A DNA stretch of 64,000 nt from Staphylococcus sp. MI 10-1553 (GCF_010365305.1 NZ_CP048279.1:2728001-2792000), one strand, 5' to 3'. Counted from the first letter of the stretch, positions 17,611 to 26,674 are shown. A program made the numbers and translations. The notes: a model not told the origin generated them from the sequence alone.

Positions 17611-19872
17611 ATGACAGCTATTCATATTCATGGCGCACGTCAAAACAATTTAAAAAATATTGATGTCTCCATTCCGAAACATCAATTGACGGTCGTGACT
17701 GGACGTTCAGGATCTGGAAAGTCTTCCCTCGTTTTTAATACGATTGCCGCTGAATCCGAACGACTTTTGAACGAAACCTATTCGAGTTATATTCAGCACC
17801 AATTGACGCAATATGAAAAACCGGATGTTGACCATATAGAAAACTTGCCCGTAGCGATGGTCATCAATCAAAAAAGACTCGGTGGCAATTCGCGCTCGAC
17901 TGTCGGTACCATTTCAGATATTTATGCGTCCGTCCGGCTATTGTGGTCGCGTATTGGCACACCTTTCGTCGGTTATTCAGACGTCTTTTCGTTCAATAAT
18001 CCGAATGGGATGTGTGAACATTGTCAAGGGCTCGGTTATGTTGAGGATATCGACTTGAACGAACTGCTCGATTTCGACAAGTCTTTAAATGAAGATGCCA
18101 TTCGCTTCCCGTCATTTAAGCCGGATAGTTGGCGCGGAAAACGGTATCGCTATTCAGGCTTGTTTGATAATGATAAAAAGCTCAAAGACTATACAAAAGA
18201 AGAGCTCGATACGTTTCTTTATACCGAGCCGACACGTTTGAAAAATCCACCTGCAGAATGGCCTAGAACTGCAAAATTTGAAGGGTTAATTCACCGTTTT
18301 CGTCGCTCATTTTTAATTAACGATAACTTTGAGAAGAAACGCTTTTTAAAGGACGTCGAACGCGTGGTCACCAAGCAAACGTGTCCAGTCTGTCACGGAC
18401 AACGCTTAAATCAAAAAGTACTCAGCTGTAAAATTCATGGCCTGAACATTGCCGATTTCACAGCACTGACGATTGAAGAAACGCTCCCCTTTTTAGAGCA
18501 GATCGACAGCGACAAAGCGACTTATATTATCGAACCATTGAAAGCCCAACTCCAAGCTTTGAATGATATTGGGCTGAACTATTTAACGCTCGCCCGTGAA
18601 ACAACGACCCTTTCTGGCGGGGAGTCACAACGGATCAAGCTTATTCGTCACTTGAACAGTCCATTAACCGACCTCGTGTACATTATCGACGAACCGAGCG
18701 TCGGCTTACATCCAGCAGATATTGAAAAAATTAATGAAATCATGCTCAATATCCGTGACAAAGGCAATACCGTTATTATCGTTGAACATGATCCCGACGT
18801 CATCAAAATTGCGGATCACGTGATTGACATCGGACCTGGCGCAGGGAAACATGGCGGTCAGATAACATTTGAAGGCAGTTATGAACAACTGAAACAGTCC
18901 GATACCGATACAGCTCGCGCATTGACGCGTCAACATCATTTAAAACAGTCAGCCATCCGTAACGATCAAGCATGGTTACACTTAGAACATCTGCAACACA
19001 ACAACTTACAAGATGTCTCTGTCGCTATTCCGAAAAATGCGCAAACGGTCGTGACAGGTGTCGCAGGTTCAGGGAAAAGTTCTTTAATTAAAGGGGGGGT
19101 TGCGAAACATGAAGATGCGATACTCATTGATCAAAAAGGCGTGCACACTTCCAACCGGTCGAATTTATTAACGTACACGGGTATTTTCGATGACGTTCGT
19201 GAATTTTTCAGTAAAGCAACAGGGCTGAAAAAAAGTATGTTCAGTTATAACTCAGATGGGGCTTGTCCAAATTGTAACGGGAAAGGCGTGCTCAAAACTG
19301 AACTTGCCTTCATGCCAGATTTCTCTCAAGTATGCGAGGTGTGTGGTGGTACCCGTTATCGTCCAGAAGTGTTAGCCGCAAAAGTCGACGGTTATTCTAT
19401 CGCGGACGTGTTAGCGCTCACCGTTGAAGAAGGCCAGTCACTTTTCCAAACGCATGACACCATCGCTCAAACGTTAAGTGCCTTGCAATCCACAGGACTC
19501 GGTTATATGACACTCGGCCAGTCACTCGACACCTTATCTGGCGGAGAAATTCAACGGCTCAAACTGACACGCTACATGATTGAGCCTGTAACAGAAAAAA
19601 TATTTATTTTCGATGAACCGACAACAGGTTTACATGAAGATGATATTCCGATTTTACAGGCGCGCTTTAGTCAACTCATTAAAGAAGGTCATACCGTCAT
19701 CTTAATCGAACATAATATCACAATGATGACACAGGCAGATTGGCTCATTGACATCGGACCTGGTGCGGGAAATCAAGGTGGGCGCATCCTTTATAGCGGA
19801 CCACCTGCTGGCCTAAAAGACGTCGCCGAATCACGCACCGCACCCCATTTATTTGGCAGTTTGTCGGAATAA
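17611..19872 (+). CDS. UvrA paralogue (UvrA2-like ABC ATPase)
   Basis: A 753-residue protein with two ABC ATPase modules of UvrA type: Walker A GRSGSGKSSLVF (about 31) and GVAGSGKSSLI (about 483), signatures LSGGESQRIKL and LSGGEIQRLKL, and CxxC zinc-finger pairs (CEHC, CPVC, CPNC, CEVCGG). It is about 190 residues shorter than true UvrA, so the UvrB-interaction/insertion regions are reduced. Such paralogues occur beside complete uvrAB and some relate to resistance to DNA-binding antibiotics. Here it follows two YibE/F membrane genes, so a link to export or self-protection is possible but unproven. Confidence 0.85.
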   Translation: MTAIHIHGARQNNLKNIDVSIPKHQLTVVTGRSGSGKSSLVFNTIAAESERLLNETYSSYIQHQLTQYEKPDVDHIENLPVAMVINQKRLGGNSRSTVGTISDIYASVRLLWSRIGTPFVGYSDVFSFNNPNGMCEHCQGLGYVEDIDLNELLDFDKSLNEDAIRFPSFKPDSWRGKRYRYSGLFDNDKKLKDYTKEELDTFLYTEPTRLKNPPAEWPRTAKFEGLIHRFRRSFLINDNFEKKRFLKDVERVVTKQTCPVCHGQRLNQKVLSCKIHGLNIADFTALTIEETLPFLEQIDSDKATYIIEPLKAQLQALNDIGLNYLTLARETTTLSGGESQRIKLIRHLNSPLTDLVYIIDEPSVGLHPADIEKINEIMLNIRDKGNTVIIVEHDPDVIKIADHVIDIGPGAGKHGGQITFEGSYEQLKQSDTDTARALTRQHHLKQSAIRNDQAWLHLEHLQHNNLQDVSVAIPKNAQTVVTGVAGSGKSSLIKGGVAKHEDAILIDQKGVHTSNRSNLLTYTGIFDDVREFFSKATGLKKSMFSYNSDGACPNCNGKGVLKTELAFMPDFSQVCEVCGGTRYRPEVLAAKVDGYSIADVLALTVEEGQSLFQTHDTIAQTLSALQSTGLGYMTLGQSLDTLSGGEIQRLKLTRYMIEPVTEKIFIFDEPTTGLHEDDIPILQARFSQLIKEGHTVILIEHNITMMTQADWLIDIGPGAGNQGGRILYSGPPAGLKDVAESRTAPHLFGSLSE

Positions 19873-19969
19873 GTGGTATATATCACAGCGGGGCTGAGAC
19901 ATTAAGTTTTCTCTGCCTCTATCTTCCATGGCCTATCCATCAATGAATAGAAAACAATCGAAAATAAGG

Positions 19970-20420
19970 ATGAATAGGACATAAAAATTGATGCTATTGG
20001 TTTTCTTAATTTCAAAAACTTGCCTTAAGTTACTGCATTTGATGTGTGATTGTCCAGAAGGCCGAGACTCCCGAGGGATAAAGTTGAAAACAAAATAATA
20101 TCTTTTAAATTTGATAGTGGCTACTGTTTAACGCAGTAGCTGTCTGACTTCTCAATGCTTGTGCTTTTGAGAAGCCTAGTCAGCCTTGCGGGGGCAGTAC
20201 TACGAAATCTTTGTTGCACATGAAATTTCTGTACTGCTCCCAAAATCCAATTTGCCATCCACCTCGTGTACACTTTAATCAAGCCAAATTGAGTTGAGGC
20301 AAGTCCCCTGGGAAAGCGAAGCCATGATGGCAATCAAAAGTACAAAACCTAGGAAAAGGGCAAGTTAAAGAAAATACTGTATCAATAGCATCAAAATTTT
20401 TATTTCTCATCTCCATCCCA
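19970..20420. repeat. Large structured intergenic repeat, copy A
   Basis: About 450 bases without a gene. The ends are inverted repeats of each other: CATAAAAATTGATGCTATTG...ACTTGCC on the left, and GGGCAAGTT...CAATAGCATCAAAATTTTTA on the right. Inside are a row of hairpins: GCTACTG/CAGTAGC (about 20120-20140), CTGACTTCTCAA/TTGAGAAG...GTCAG (20144-20183) and GGGGCAGTAC/GTACTGCTCCC (20190-20231). Two conserved modules, GAGACTCCCGAGGGA (20064-20078) and CCCCTGGGAA (20306-20315), recur in the copy at 58.8-59.1 kb. The stretch 19873-19969 before it has no recognisable gene. Confidence 0.7.
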
Positions 20421-20427
20421 GCACATC

Positions 20428-20482
20428 AAAAACTCCGAGGCTTTCGTCTACTATTCACGAAAAAGTCTCGGAGTTTATTTTA
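20428..20482 (-). terminator. Terminator of the isaB-like gene
   Basis: A long stem built on AAACTCCGAG/CTCGGAGTTT with a second helix inside is followed by TTTTTG on the minus strand, about 40 bases after the stop codon. T-rich flanks on both sides allow use in both directions. Confidence 0.8.
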
Positions 20483-20517
20483 AATTTTGCGTTGTATGGG
20501 CGAAGTGCACCTCAATC

Positions 20518-21033
20518 TTAACGACGCTCTTTTGCTTTAATCACAATTGAGTTACCAGAGTAAAATGCGACATATGTTGTTTTTGTGTCATAAATTTTGC
20601 CTTGTTTCACATGAGCGCGCACAGATTTGTCACTATGATTAATTTTTTCAATCAATAATGTCAAGTTGACTAATTTGCCTTCGCTATTAATACCGAAAAT
20701 GACGTCATTTTTCTCGTAGTAAGTGACACCTTTTTCTTCATAATATTTTTTCACGTCGTTTCCTACTGCTTTTTTAACGTCAGCGAATGTAGACTGACCG
20801 ACTTTTAAACCTTCATATTTAAAGTTGTCGTGTTGTAATGCGCGGTAAAAGTTTTTGTCCTCTAAAGCTTTATTCCCTTTGAAGTTAAATAAGCCATTAT
20901 ATGTGTAATAAGGTGTTTGCTGTTCTGTTGCGGCATGTACGTCTGCATGGATTGCACTTGACCCAGCTGTAGTCCCTAATAATGTGCCTAATGATAAAGT
21001 TGTCGCCACTGCAATTTTTGTAACTTGATTCAT
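20518..21033 (-). CDS. Secreted IsaB-like immunodominant antigen
   Basis: A 171-residue protein with a signal peptide (MNQVTKIAVATTLSLGTLLG..., cleavage probably after ADVHA near 33) and a mature part with PYYTYNGLFNFKG...KNFYRALQHDNFKYEGLKVG. The PYYTYNG opening, the K-N-F-I/Y segment and overall length match staphylococcal IsaB, a secreted and surface-associated protein reported to bind nucleic acids. The ATG at 21033 has GAGGAG eight bases upstream; the ORF could be extended three codons to a GTG. Homology is judged by eye, so the exact name is withheld. Confidence 0.8.
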   Translation of the reverse strand: MNQVTKIAVATTLSLGTLLGTTAGSSAIHADVHAATEQQTPYYTYNGLFNFKGNKALEDKNFYRALQHDNFKYEGLKVGQSTFADVKKAVGNDVKKYYEEKGVTYYEKNDVIFGINSEGKLVNLTLLIEKINHSDKSVRAHVKQGKIYDTKTTYVAFYSGNSIVIKAKERR

Positions 21034-21338
21034 GTGTACCACTCCTCTTTCTTTCTCTCGATACTGTTCTAAAAACTTAGGAATCTATGTTATTTGTAAT
21101 TGTCGAATTAAATTTCCACTTTATAATAACTTATGTATCATATTGTTCCTTACTCGAATAATAACAAATTAAGATAACATTTTCATCCAAAAGGGTTTCG
21201 GTCATTGGACTGAAATTTTACTACAACGCTGTACCTAAAAGACGTATCTACAATGTTTTAACGATAATGCATATGTTGCGTTTTGCCCCAGAACTAATGT
21301 TATAATAAGTATCAATAAACTAATTCATTGGGGGAAGT
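21034..21338. other. Intergenic region between isaB-like gene and small protein
   Basis: A 305-base AT-rich divergent spacer. It must hold promoters for both flanking genes, but I see no convincing consensus boxes, RNA gene or small ORF in it. Confidence 0.5.
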
Positions 21339-21608
21339 ATGATGGCTAAAAAATCATTAAGTGTGCTTTCAACTGCTTTAACAGGTGCAACATTAGTTGT
21401 AGACTTTTACAATTCTTATATTTATCGCTCAAAAAACCGTAAGTTAAGTTATATTTCAGTTGGACTTGGTTTAGTGGATGTCGTATTAAGTTTCTATTTA
21501 TCACTTGGCGCGAAAAGCAAATTCACAAAAGCATGGTCTTTCTTCTCAGCAAGCCGTCAAGTATGGCGTGGCATTCAAAAAATTCAAGCGATTCGTACAC
21601 GCAGCTAA
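21339..21608 (+). CDS. Small conserved staphylococcal-type protein, unknown function
   Basis: An 89-residue basic protein with two hydrophobic stretches (about 10-25 and 40-60, YISVGLGLVDVVLSFYLSLG) and a Lys/Arg-rich tail. It has a good ribosome site (GGGGGAAG) before tandem ATG codons at 21339 and 21342, and a strong terminator right after the stop, so it is very likely a real gene. No domain was recognised. It is probably membrane associated. Confidence 0.7.
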   Translation: MMAKKSLSVLSTALTGATLVVDFYNSYIYRSKNRKLSYISVGLGLVDVVLSFYLSLGAKSKFTKAWSFFSASRQVWRGIQKIQAIRTRS

Positions 21609-21632
21609 TACAAACATTGTCATACAACAAAT

Positions 21633-21690
21633 AAAGGCGTGAACATGAAATCCAACGTTACATTGCGATTTCTGTTCGACGCCTTTTTTA
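21633..21690 (+). terminator. Bidirectional terminator
   Basis: Stem AAAGGCGT...GAAATC paired with GATTTC...ACGCCTTT, followed by a T run on the plus strand and preceded by AAATAAA-type bases for the minus strand. Confidence 0.8.
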
Positions 21691-21900
21691 TGTACAATAA
21701 GCACGATCAACCATTCGCCACGGTCCTTCATACATGAGCTTATATATATTTTCGATTTGCGCATCTATCGGCAAACGGGCTTCATCCAAAACCCATGTGC
21801 GCATTAACGACCACATCCTGCCTAATACAAAAGCGTGAAAGTAACGAAACGAAATGCCTTCAATTTCATCAGGATTGGACAATAAAACGTGAGCAATACA
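21688..21900 (-). pseudogene. Remnant of a TetR-family regulator (C-terminal end only)
   Basis: About 68 codons, ending in ...YKLMYEGPWRMVDRAYCT, resemble the ligand-binding carboxyl end of TetR/AcrR regulators (SFRYFHAFVLGRMWSLMRTW). The helix-turn-helix part is missing: upstream the frame runs into a stop codon within the sle1 terminator. There is no start codon with a ribosome site. It looks like the leftover of a deletion that joined sle1 to the end of a regulator gene. A short real gene is less likely. Confidence 0.55.
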
Positions 21901-21918
21901 TACCTATGCATACTCACG
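21881..21918 (-). terminator. sle1 terminator
   Basis: Minus-strand stem CGTGAG/CTCACG with an inner GCATA/TATGT helix, followed by TTTTATT, about 10 bases after the sle1 stop. It overlaps the TetR remnant. Confidence 0.7.
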
Positions 21919-21927
21919 CTTTTTCGA

Positions 21928-22956
21928 TTAATGAATATATTTAAATGAACTTACCAGATGCGCTGGAACTGTACGGTATGTCAAAATACCTGGTGCTGCA
22001 GTAAAGTTCATTTCTGATACTAAAATACTACCATTTGGGTTAATACGTTCTACATAAGAAACGTGTCCATAGTAACCTAAGTCAGACTGTAAAATTGACC
22101 CCACTGTTGGTCGATGGTCGATTAAGTAACCATCACGCGCCGCATTATCATCCCATGCATTCGCATTCCACCAATATGTGCTAATAGGCAGACCGATTTC
22201 TTTACGTTTATTGAAGACATACCATGTACATTGTCCCCAATCGTATAGGTTTTGATGACTAAATGTAGGTGTGTTATAGCTTGGCGTTGTTGACGGACGT
22301 GAAGTCGTTGTTGATGTCTTCGCTGCTGCACTACCACTCACCTTTAATTGTTGTCCTGGGAAAATTAAGAACGATGTCAATCCATTCAAATCCATAATGT
22401 GTCGATATGTCGTGCCATATTTAGATGCGATCAACGACAATGAATCCCCAGCTTGTACTGTGTAGTAACTCGCATTTCTTGAAGACGTGTTCGTTGTTCT
22501 CTTCGTTGTTGTACTATTTGTTTTGCGGCTTGACGTTGTTGACGGACCACTTACATTTAACTTTTGCCCCGGTAAAATTAAGAAGTTGTTCAAGCCGTTC
22601 CATTTCATAATGTTTTGATACGTTGTTCCATATCGAGCTGCAATGCCTGATAAAGTGTCCCCGTAACGTACCGTATATACAGTTGATGATGCACTGCTAT
22701 GACTTGATCTTTGTGTCGTTGAGCGTGTTGTACTGCTTCCACCAGATATATTCAACACTTGGTTTGGAAAGATTAAGTTAGATGTTAGTCCATTACGTTG
22801 TTTAAGTTGCGCTATTGTGATGTTATGTTTTGTCGCAATAGACCAAAGTGAATCACCAGCTTTAACGCGGTATGTTGTTGAAGCATCTGCATGTGCTGTT
22901 AATGCTGTAGCGGCAGCTGTTGTTCCTAATAATGCTGCTATGAACTTTTTACGCAT
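21928..22956 (-). CDS. sle1: Sle1-type N-acetylmuramoyl-L-alanine amidase (3 LysM + CHAP)
   Basis: A 342-residue secreted autolysin. After a signal peptide (about 1-25, ending ADAS) come three LysM modules (about 27-70, 92-135, 163-206: [39 protein letters not shown]) joined by Ser/Thr-rich linkers. The CHAP domain occupies the last 120 residues, with catalytic Cys in WGQCTWYVF and His in GHVSYVE. Sle1/Aaa splits peptidoglycan at the septum to let daughter cells part. The ATG has AAGGAGGG upstream, and a WalR-type box lies at 23045-23061. Confidence 0.93.
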   Translation of the reverse strand: MRKKFIAALLGTTAAATALTAHADASTTYRVKAGDSLWSIATKHNITIAQLKQRNGLTSNLIFPNQVLNISGGSSTTRSTTQRSSHSSASSTVYTVRYGDTLSGIAARYGTTYQNIMKWNGLNNFLILPGQKLNVSGPSTTSSRKTNSTTTKRTTNTSSRNASYYTVQAGDSLSLIASKYGTTYRHIMDLNGLTSFLIFPGQQLKVSGSAAAKTSTTTSRPSTTPSYNTPTFSHQNLYDWGQCTWYVFNKRKEIGLPISTYWWNANAWDDNAARDGYLIDHRPTVGSILQSDLGYYGHVSYVERINPNGSILVSEMNFTAAPGILTYRTVPAHLVSSFKYIH

Positions 22957-23044
22957 TCGTTTCCCTCCTTATAAGTATAGAAGATATTATTCTTATACAG
23001 TTTTATATTATACACTGATTATCATGTAGAAATATGTCTGTTAT

Positions 23045-23061
23045 ATAACATTATGATTACA
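23045..23061 (-). promoter_or_regulatory. WalR box upstream of sle1
   Basis: On the minus strand TGTAAT-N5-TGTTAT matches the WalR consensus TGTWAH-N5-TGTWAH perfectly. A TATAAT -10 box lies about 40 bases downstream with only a poor -35, which fits activator-dependent control by WalKR. Bases 23062-23307 hold no recognisable gene. Confidence 0.6.
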
Positions 23062-23307
23062 AAAACCGTCATGACGGTGTTCAGAAAGGATATATATTTA
23101 CTCATGCTTATTTGAGAATTAAAATAATAGCTATCATATTATTCCGAAAGTCATTTTTCTCTCATATTTCTTTTATTTATCTTTCATAATTACGAGATAT
23201 ATGAGCACATCAATATCATTTATAGAAGGAAACTTATGCATAATAATAAAGATTGATACGACCTATTTCACCATTACACTCAACATTACAAGATGATATT
23301 TCAGTCG

Positions 23308-23589
23308 TTAAAATCCTAATCCGAAAAATAATACAAAAATGATCAAAGGCGTCAAAACGAATATATTAAGCATATTGACGATAAACCAAATTAAGCCCAC
23401 TTTTCTTAACTTTGCATCGTCTGAGTTCAGATGCCACAGTGAAAATATGCCAGCAGCTAATGACGTTGCCTCAAAATATAATAACAAGTCACCAAGAGCC
23501 AACATCGATAGCCCACAGATAAGTCCACCTACAATTAAAAATAAATAATTCAAAACATTTACGATATGTATGACTCTAATCATATTCAT
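23308..23589 (-). CDS. Small membrane protein, unknown function
   Basis: A 93-residue protein with three strongly hydrophobic segments (about 10-33, 38-52 and 66-90) and few charged residues (NSDDAKLRK between the last two). The ATG at 23589 has AGGAGG eight bases upstream. No family was recognised. Preserved reading frame, ribosome site and membrane-like composition argue for a real gene. Confidence 0.6.
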   Translation of the reverse strand: MNMIRVIHIVNVLNYLFLIVGGLICGLSMLALGDLLLYFEATSLAAGIFSLWHLNSDDAKLRKVGLIWFIVNMLNIFVLTPLIIFVLFFGLGF

Positions 23590-23734
23590 TCATCACGCCT
23601 CCTATTGAAAAATCGTCCACACAACCTTCCATCATATATAAACCTAGGAACCAATCCGACAACATATCAAAATTATAACATTTTCATATGATTATTATTT
23701 GATATTTTAGTTTCATGCTTATAAAAATGAATTA

Positions 23735-23880
23735 ATAAGAGCGCGCATGGAGATAGGGCATAAAAATTTTTGATGCTATTGACACAGTATTTTGTTTAAC
23801 TTGTCCTCTCCCTGTGGTTTGTGGTTTTGATTGCCCTCATCACTATTCGAAACGACGACAATCTTTCGCGTTAAAACGGA
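23735..23880. repeat. Intergenic repeat, solo end (copy B)
   Basis: GGGCATAAAAATTTTTGATG, then CTATTG, GTATTTTG and AACTTGTCC, recur as the end module of the repeat at 19.97-20.42 kb, where it appears twice in inverted orientation. Only one end is present here, so this is a partial copy. It lies just downstream of hsdS. The rest of the 23590-23940 gap has no recognisable gene. Confidence 0.6.
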
Positions 23881-23940
23881 TGACGACATAAAAAACGAAC
23901 CTAAGACAATATATCTCAGATTCGTTGCTATCTTTAAACT

Positions 23941-25125
23941 TCACACAAACATCTTTTGGAGTAAGCCTTGTTTGCGTTGATTGAAGAGGTTAATTTTTTG
24001 TGCTTGCAATTCAATTTGATGATCCAGTTTACTGAAGAAATCACCTATCTTTTGTTGTTCTTTGTAAATAGGCATCTTTATACTCAGATTTTTAATAATA
24101 CTTGCAGATAAGTTACCTTGTCCTCCTTGAATATAAGTATTGATAATATTTTCTTTTTGGTATTTAAGATAATACAACAAAAATGATTTTGATTCTTCTG
24201 TTTTAATACATAAAATTGCTTGATTTATAGCCCCAGTTATTTTACTAATAGCAACTTCTCCACTGGTTGCTCCATACAAAGCATATAGTAAATCACCTTT
24301 GTTAACTAATTTAGCAGAAGAATTAGAAATCGCATCTTCATTAATTTGAAGTTCTGTTTTCGAACCTTGAATTTCTCCAGAGCGTATAAAGGGAATACTC
24401 CCATTATAAAAGGATTTATTCGTTGATTTTGGTGTCCCACCACTAAATGTAGTAGTGAAATCTCTAAATAAATTTTCTTCCCACTCTGGATAATTTTCCC
24501 CATTATCATCTTTAAATCGAAGTTCTTGTGAGAAAATCTTTTGCATATAGCCTTTTTTCTGCTCTTCTAACAATGCTAATTTTTGTTCTTCTAATTCGAT
24601 TTGACGGTCGAGTTTACTGAAGAAGTCACCAATTCTTTGTTGTTCTTTTATAGCTGGACTATATAATAGCATCTCCAGAAAGTCTTTTTGATTTATCCTT
24701 TTAGCTTTTCGGCTACCATTTGCTTTTTCACCATACTTTTTATAAAAAGATTTTTGCATTATTCTTTCTAAAACAAATCTAGGGTCACCATTTATAAAAT
24801 CAAAAGCAGGAGAATCAATAGTGCTTTCATATCCATCTAAGTGAGGAGGCACGATACCAAATGCACAATTCAAGAAATCCAACTTACCATACATTAATTG
24901 TCCTTTTTTTCTTAAATAGTATTGGGTATTACTACTACCTTTATGAACTTTCTTTTTAGGAATTACACCTTTTCCCCATAATTTTACTGTCAATTTTTTA
25001 GCATCATTTCCTTTGTTTCCTTCAATCATGCTTTCTGTTAAAAAATCACTTATTTTTCTCTCTTCCCACTCGTCACTAAACTCAGGAAATCTTAACTCCG
25101 GCACATTTTTATTTGGATGAGTCAT
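23941..25125 (-). CDS. hsdS: Type I restriction-modification specificity subunit HsdS
   Basis: A 394-residue S subunit with two target-recognition domains (about 12-155 and 205-345), each followed by a conserved helix: EQQRIGDFFSKLDRQIELEE (about 162) and EQQKIGDFFSKLDHQIELQA (about 355). The two TRDs read the two halves of a bipartite target. The conserved helices are also similar as DNA (24006-24060 and 24606-24660), which would allow domain swapping by recombination. It overlaps hsdM by 17 bases. No hsdR is in the window. Confidence 0.95.
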   Translation of the reverse strand: MTHPNKNVPELRFPEFSDEWEERKISDFLTESMIEGNKGNDAKKLTVKLWGKGVIPKKKVHKGSSNTQYYLRKKGQLMYGKLDFLNCAFGIVPPHLDGYESTIDSPAFDFINGDPRFVLERIMQKSFYKKYGEKANGSRKAKRINQKDFLEMLLYSPAIKEQQRIGDFFSKLDRQIELEEQKLALLEEQKKGYMQKIFSQELRFKDDNGENYPEWEENLFRDFTTTFSGGTPKSTNKSFYNGSIPFIRSGEIQGSKTELQINEDAISNSSAKLVNKGDLLYALYGATSGEVAISKITGAINQAILCIKTEESKSFLLYYLKYQKENIINTYIQGGQGNLSASIIKNLSIKMPIYKEQQKIGDFFSKLDHQIELQAQKINLFNQRKQGLLQKMFV

Positions 25126-26674
25126 GTTTCAACACTCCTAATTCTTTCAAATAGCGCTCGATGTCTTGTTCGACTTGCGCGATTTCATTGTCGATATTCA
25201 CGATGTCTTGTTGAATTTGGTCGAGGTCAATTGATGCTTCTTCCTCGAATGTATCGACGTAGCGTGGAATATTGAGGTTGTAGTCGTTGTCTTCAATTTC
25301 TTGTAATGTTGCGGCATAGCTGTATTTATCGATGGTTGCTCTGTTTTTGTATGTGTTGATAATTTTTTCAACGTGTTCGTCGTTTAAGTGGTTTTGGTTT
25401 TTACCTTTTTCGAATGCGTTAGATGCATCGATGAATAACACGTCTTGGTCTGATTTACGACATTTTTTGAACACTAAAATACACGTCGGAATGCTTGTGC
25501 CGTAGAAAATATTTGCCGGTAAGCCAATAACCGCGTCTAAGTAATTTTTCTCTTCAATAAGATATTGTCGAATGACACCCTCTGCTGCACCACGGAATAA
25601 CACCCCATGTGGTAATACGACTGCCATTGTTCCTTCGTCATCTAAATAGTGCACCATATGTTGGATAAAAGCAAAGTCCGCTTTTGATTTCGGTGCGAGT
25701 TTGCCGTAACCACTGAAACGATCATCGTCATTGAATTTACTGTCGGCTGACCATTTCGCACTGTATGGTGGATTGGCTACCACGGCATCGAATTTCTCAC
25801 CTAAAAAGGCTGGATTTTCGAGTGTATCGTCGTTTTGAATGTCAAAGTTTTCATAACGGACGTCATGCAACAACATGTTCATGCGTGCTAAGTTGTACGT
25901 TGTGTTGTTACGTTCTTGTCCATTATAACGGTACACTTGCGTTTCTTTACCGACACGAAGCAGTAAGGAACCTGATCCACATGTGGGGTCATATACGTTG
26001 CGTAACTTCTCTTTTCCTAACGTGACGATTTGCGCTAAAATTTTCGATACTTGTTGTGGCGTATAGAACTCGCCTGCTTTTTTACCTGCACTCGCCGCGA
26101 AACGTCCGATTAAATATTCGTATGCGTCGCCTAACATGTCAATTTCCATGTCGCTATGTACAAATGGCAAGTCCGCTAAGTTCACCATCACCTTGCTTAA
26201 TAATGCTGTACGATCTTTAACAGTATTACCCAGTCGTGTCGAACTTAAATCCATATCACTAAATAGCCCGATAAAGTCTTCTTCGCTGTCTTGACCGAGT
26301 GTTGACGTTTCCACTTTGCGAATGGCTTGCGCTAAATGTTCGATATCAAAACGTTGGTTTTCAATTTCCTTCACCATTGTGCTAAACAAATCTTGTGGTT
26401 CGATGTAGTAGCCGACTGTGTCTAACAATTCACCTTTTAAGTCTTCTCGATATTCTGGATCTGCCCACGCTTCTTCGTATGACAGTGTTTCTCCTGATAA
26501 GGCTTCAGCGACTTCTGCTTCTGCTTTTTCCGATAAGAAACGATAAAAAATGAGCCCTAAAATATAATTACGGAACTCGCTCGCATCCATGTTCCCTCTT
26601 AAGTCATTCGCGATAGACCACAATTTTTTATGTAATTCCGCTTGTTGTTGGCGCTGTTTTTCAGTAATTGACAT
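25109..26674 (-). CDS. hsdM: Type I restriction-modification methyltransferase HsdM
   Basis: A 521-residue N6-adenine methyltransferase. The helical amino domain (about 1-150) leads to an AdoMet site DPTCGSGSLLLRVG (about 215-228) and the catalytic NPPYSAKW (about 296-303). I chose the ATG at 26674 (MSITEKQRQQQAELHKKLW) because GGAGG lies seven bases upstream; the longer reading frame adds ten unlikely residues. It forms the modification enzyme with HsdS and, with an HsdR from elsewhere, a full restriction enzyme. Staphylococci commonly keep hsdMS pairs on islands apart from the single hsdR. Confidence 0.96.
   Translation of the reverse strand: MSITEKQRQQQAELHKKLWSIANDLRGNMDASEFRNYILGLIFYRFLSEKAEAEVAEALSGETLSYEEAWADPEYREDLKGELLDTVGYYIEPQDLFSTMVKEIENQRFDIEHLAQAIRKVETSTLGQDSEEDFIGLFSDMDLSSTRLGNTVKDRTALLSKVMVNLADLPFVHSDMEIDMLGDAYEYLIGRFAASAGKKAGEFYTPQQVSKILAQIVTLGKEKLRNVYDPTCGSGSLLLRVGKETQVYRYNGQERNNTTYNLARMNMLLHDVRYENFDIQNDDTLENPAFLGEKFDAVVANPPYSAKWSADSKFNDDDRFSGYGKLAPKSKADFAFIQHMVHYLDDEGTMAVVLPHGVLFRGAAEGVIRQYLIEEKNYLDAVIGLPANIFYGTSIPTCILVFKKCRKSDQDVLFIDASNAFEKGKNQNHLNDEHVEKIINTYKNRATIDKYSYAATLQEIEDNDYNLNIPRYVDTFEEEASIDLDQIQQDIVNIDNEIAQVEQDIERYLKELGVLKHDSSK

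Noticed and set aside
20121..20333. 70-codon minus-strand frame
   Set aside because: It lies wholly in the hairpin-rich repeat and reads through its stems; composition and lack of ribosome site argue against a gene.
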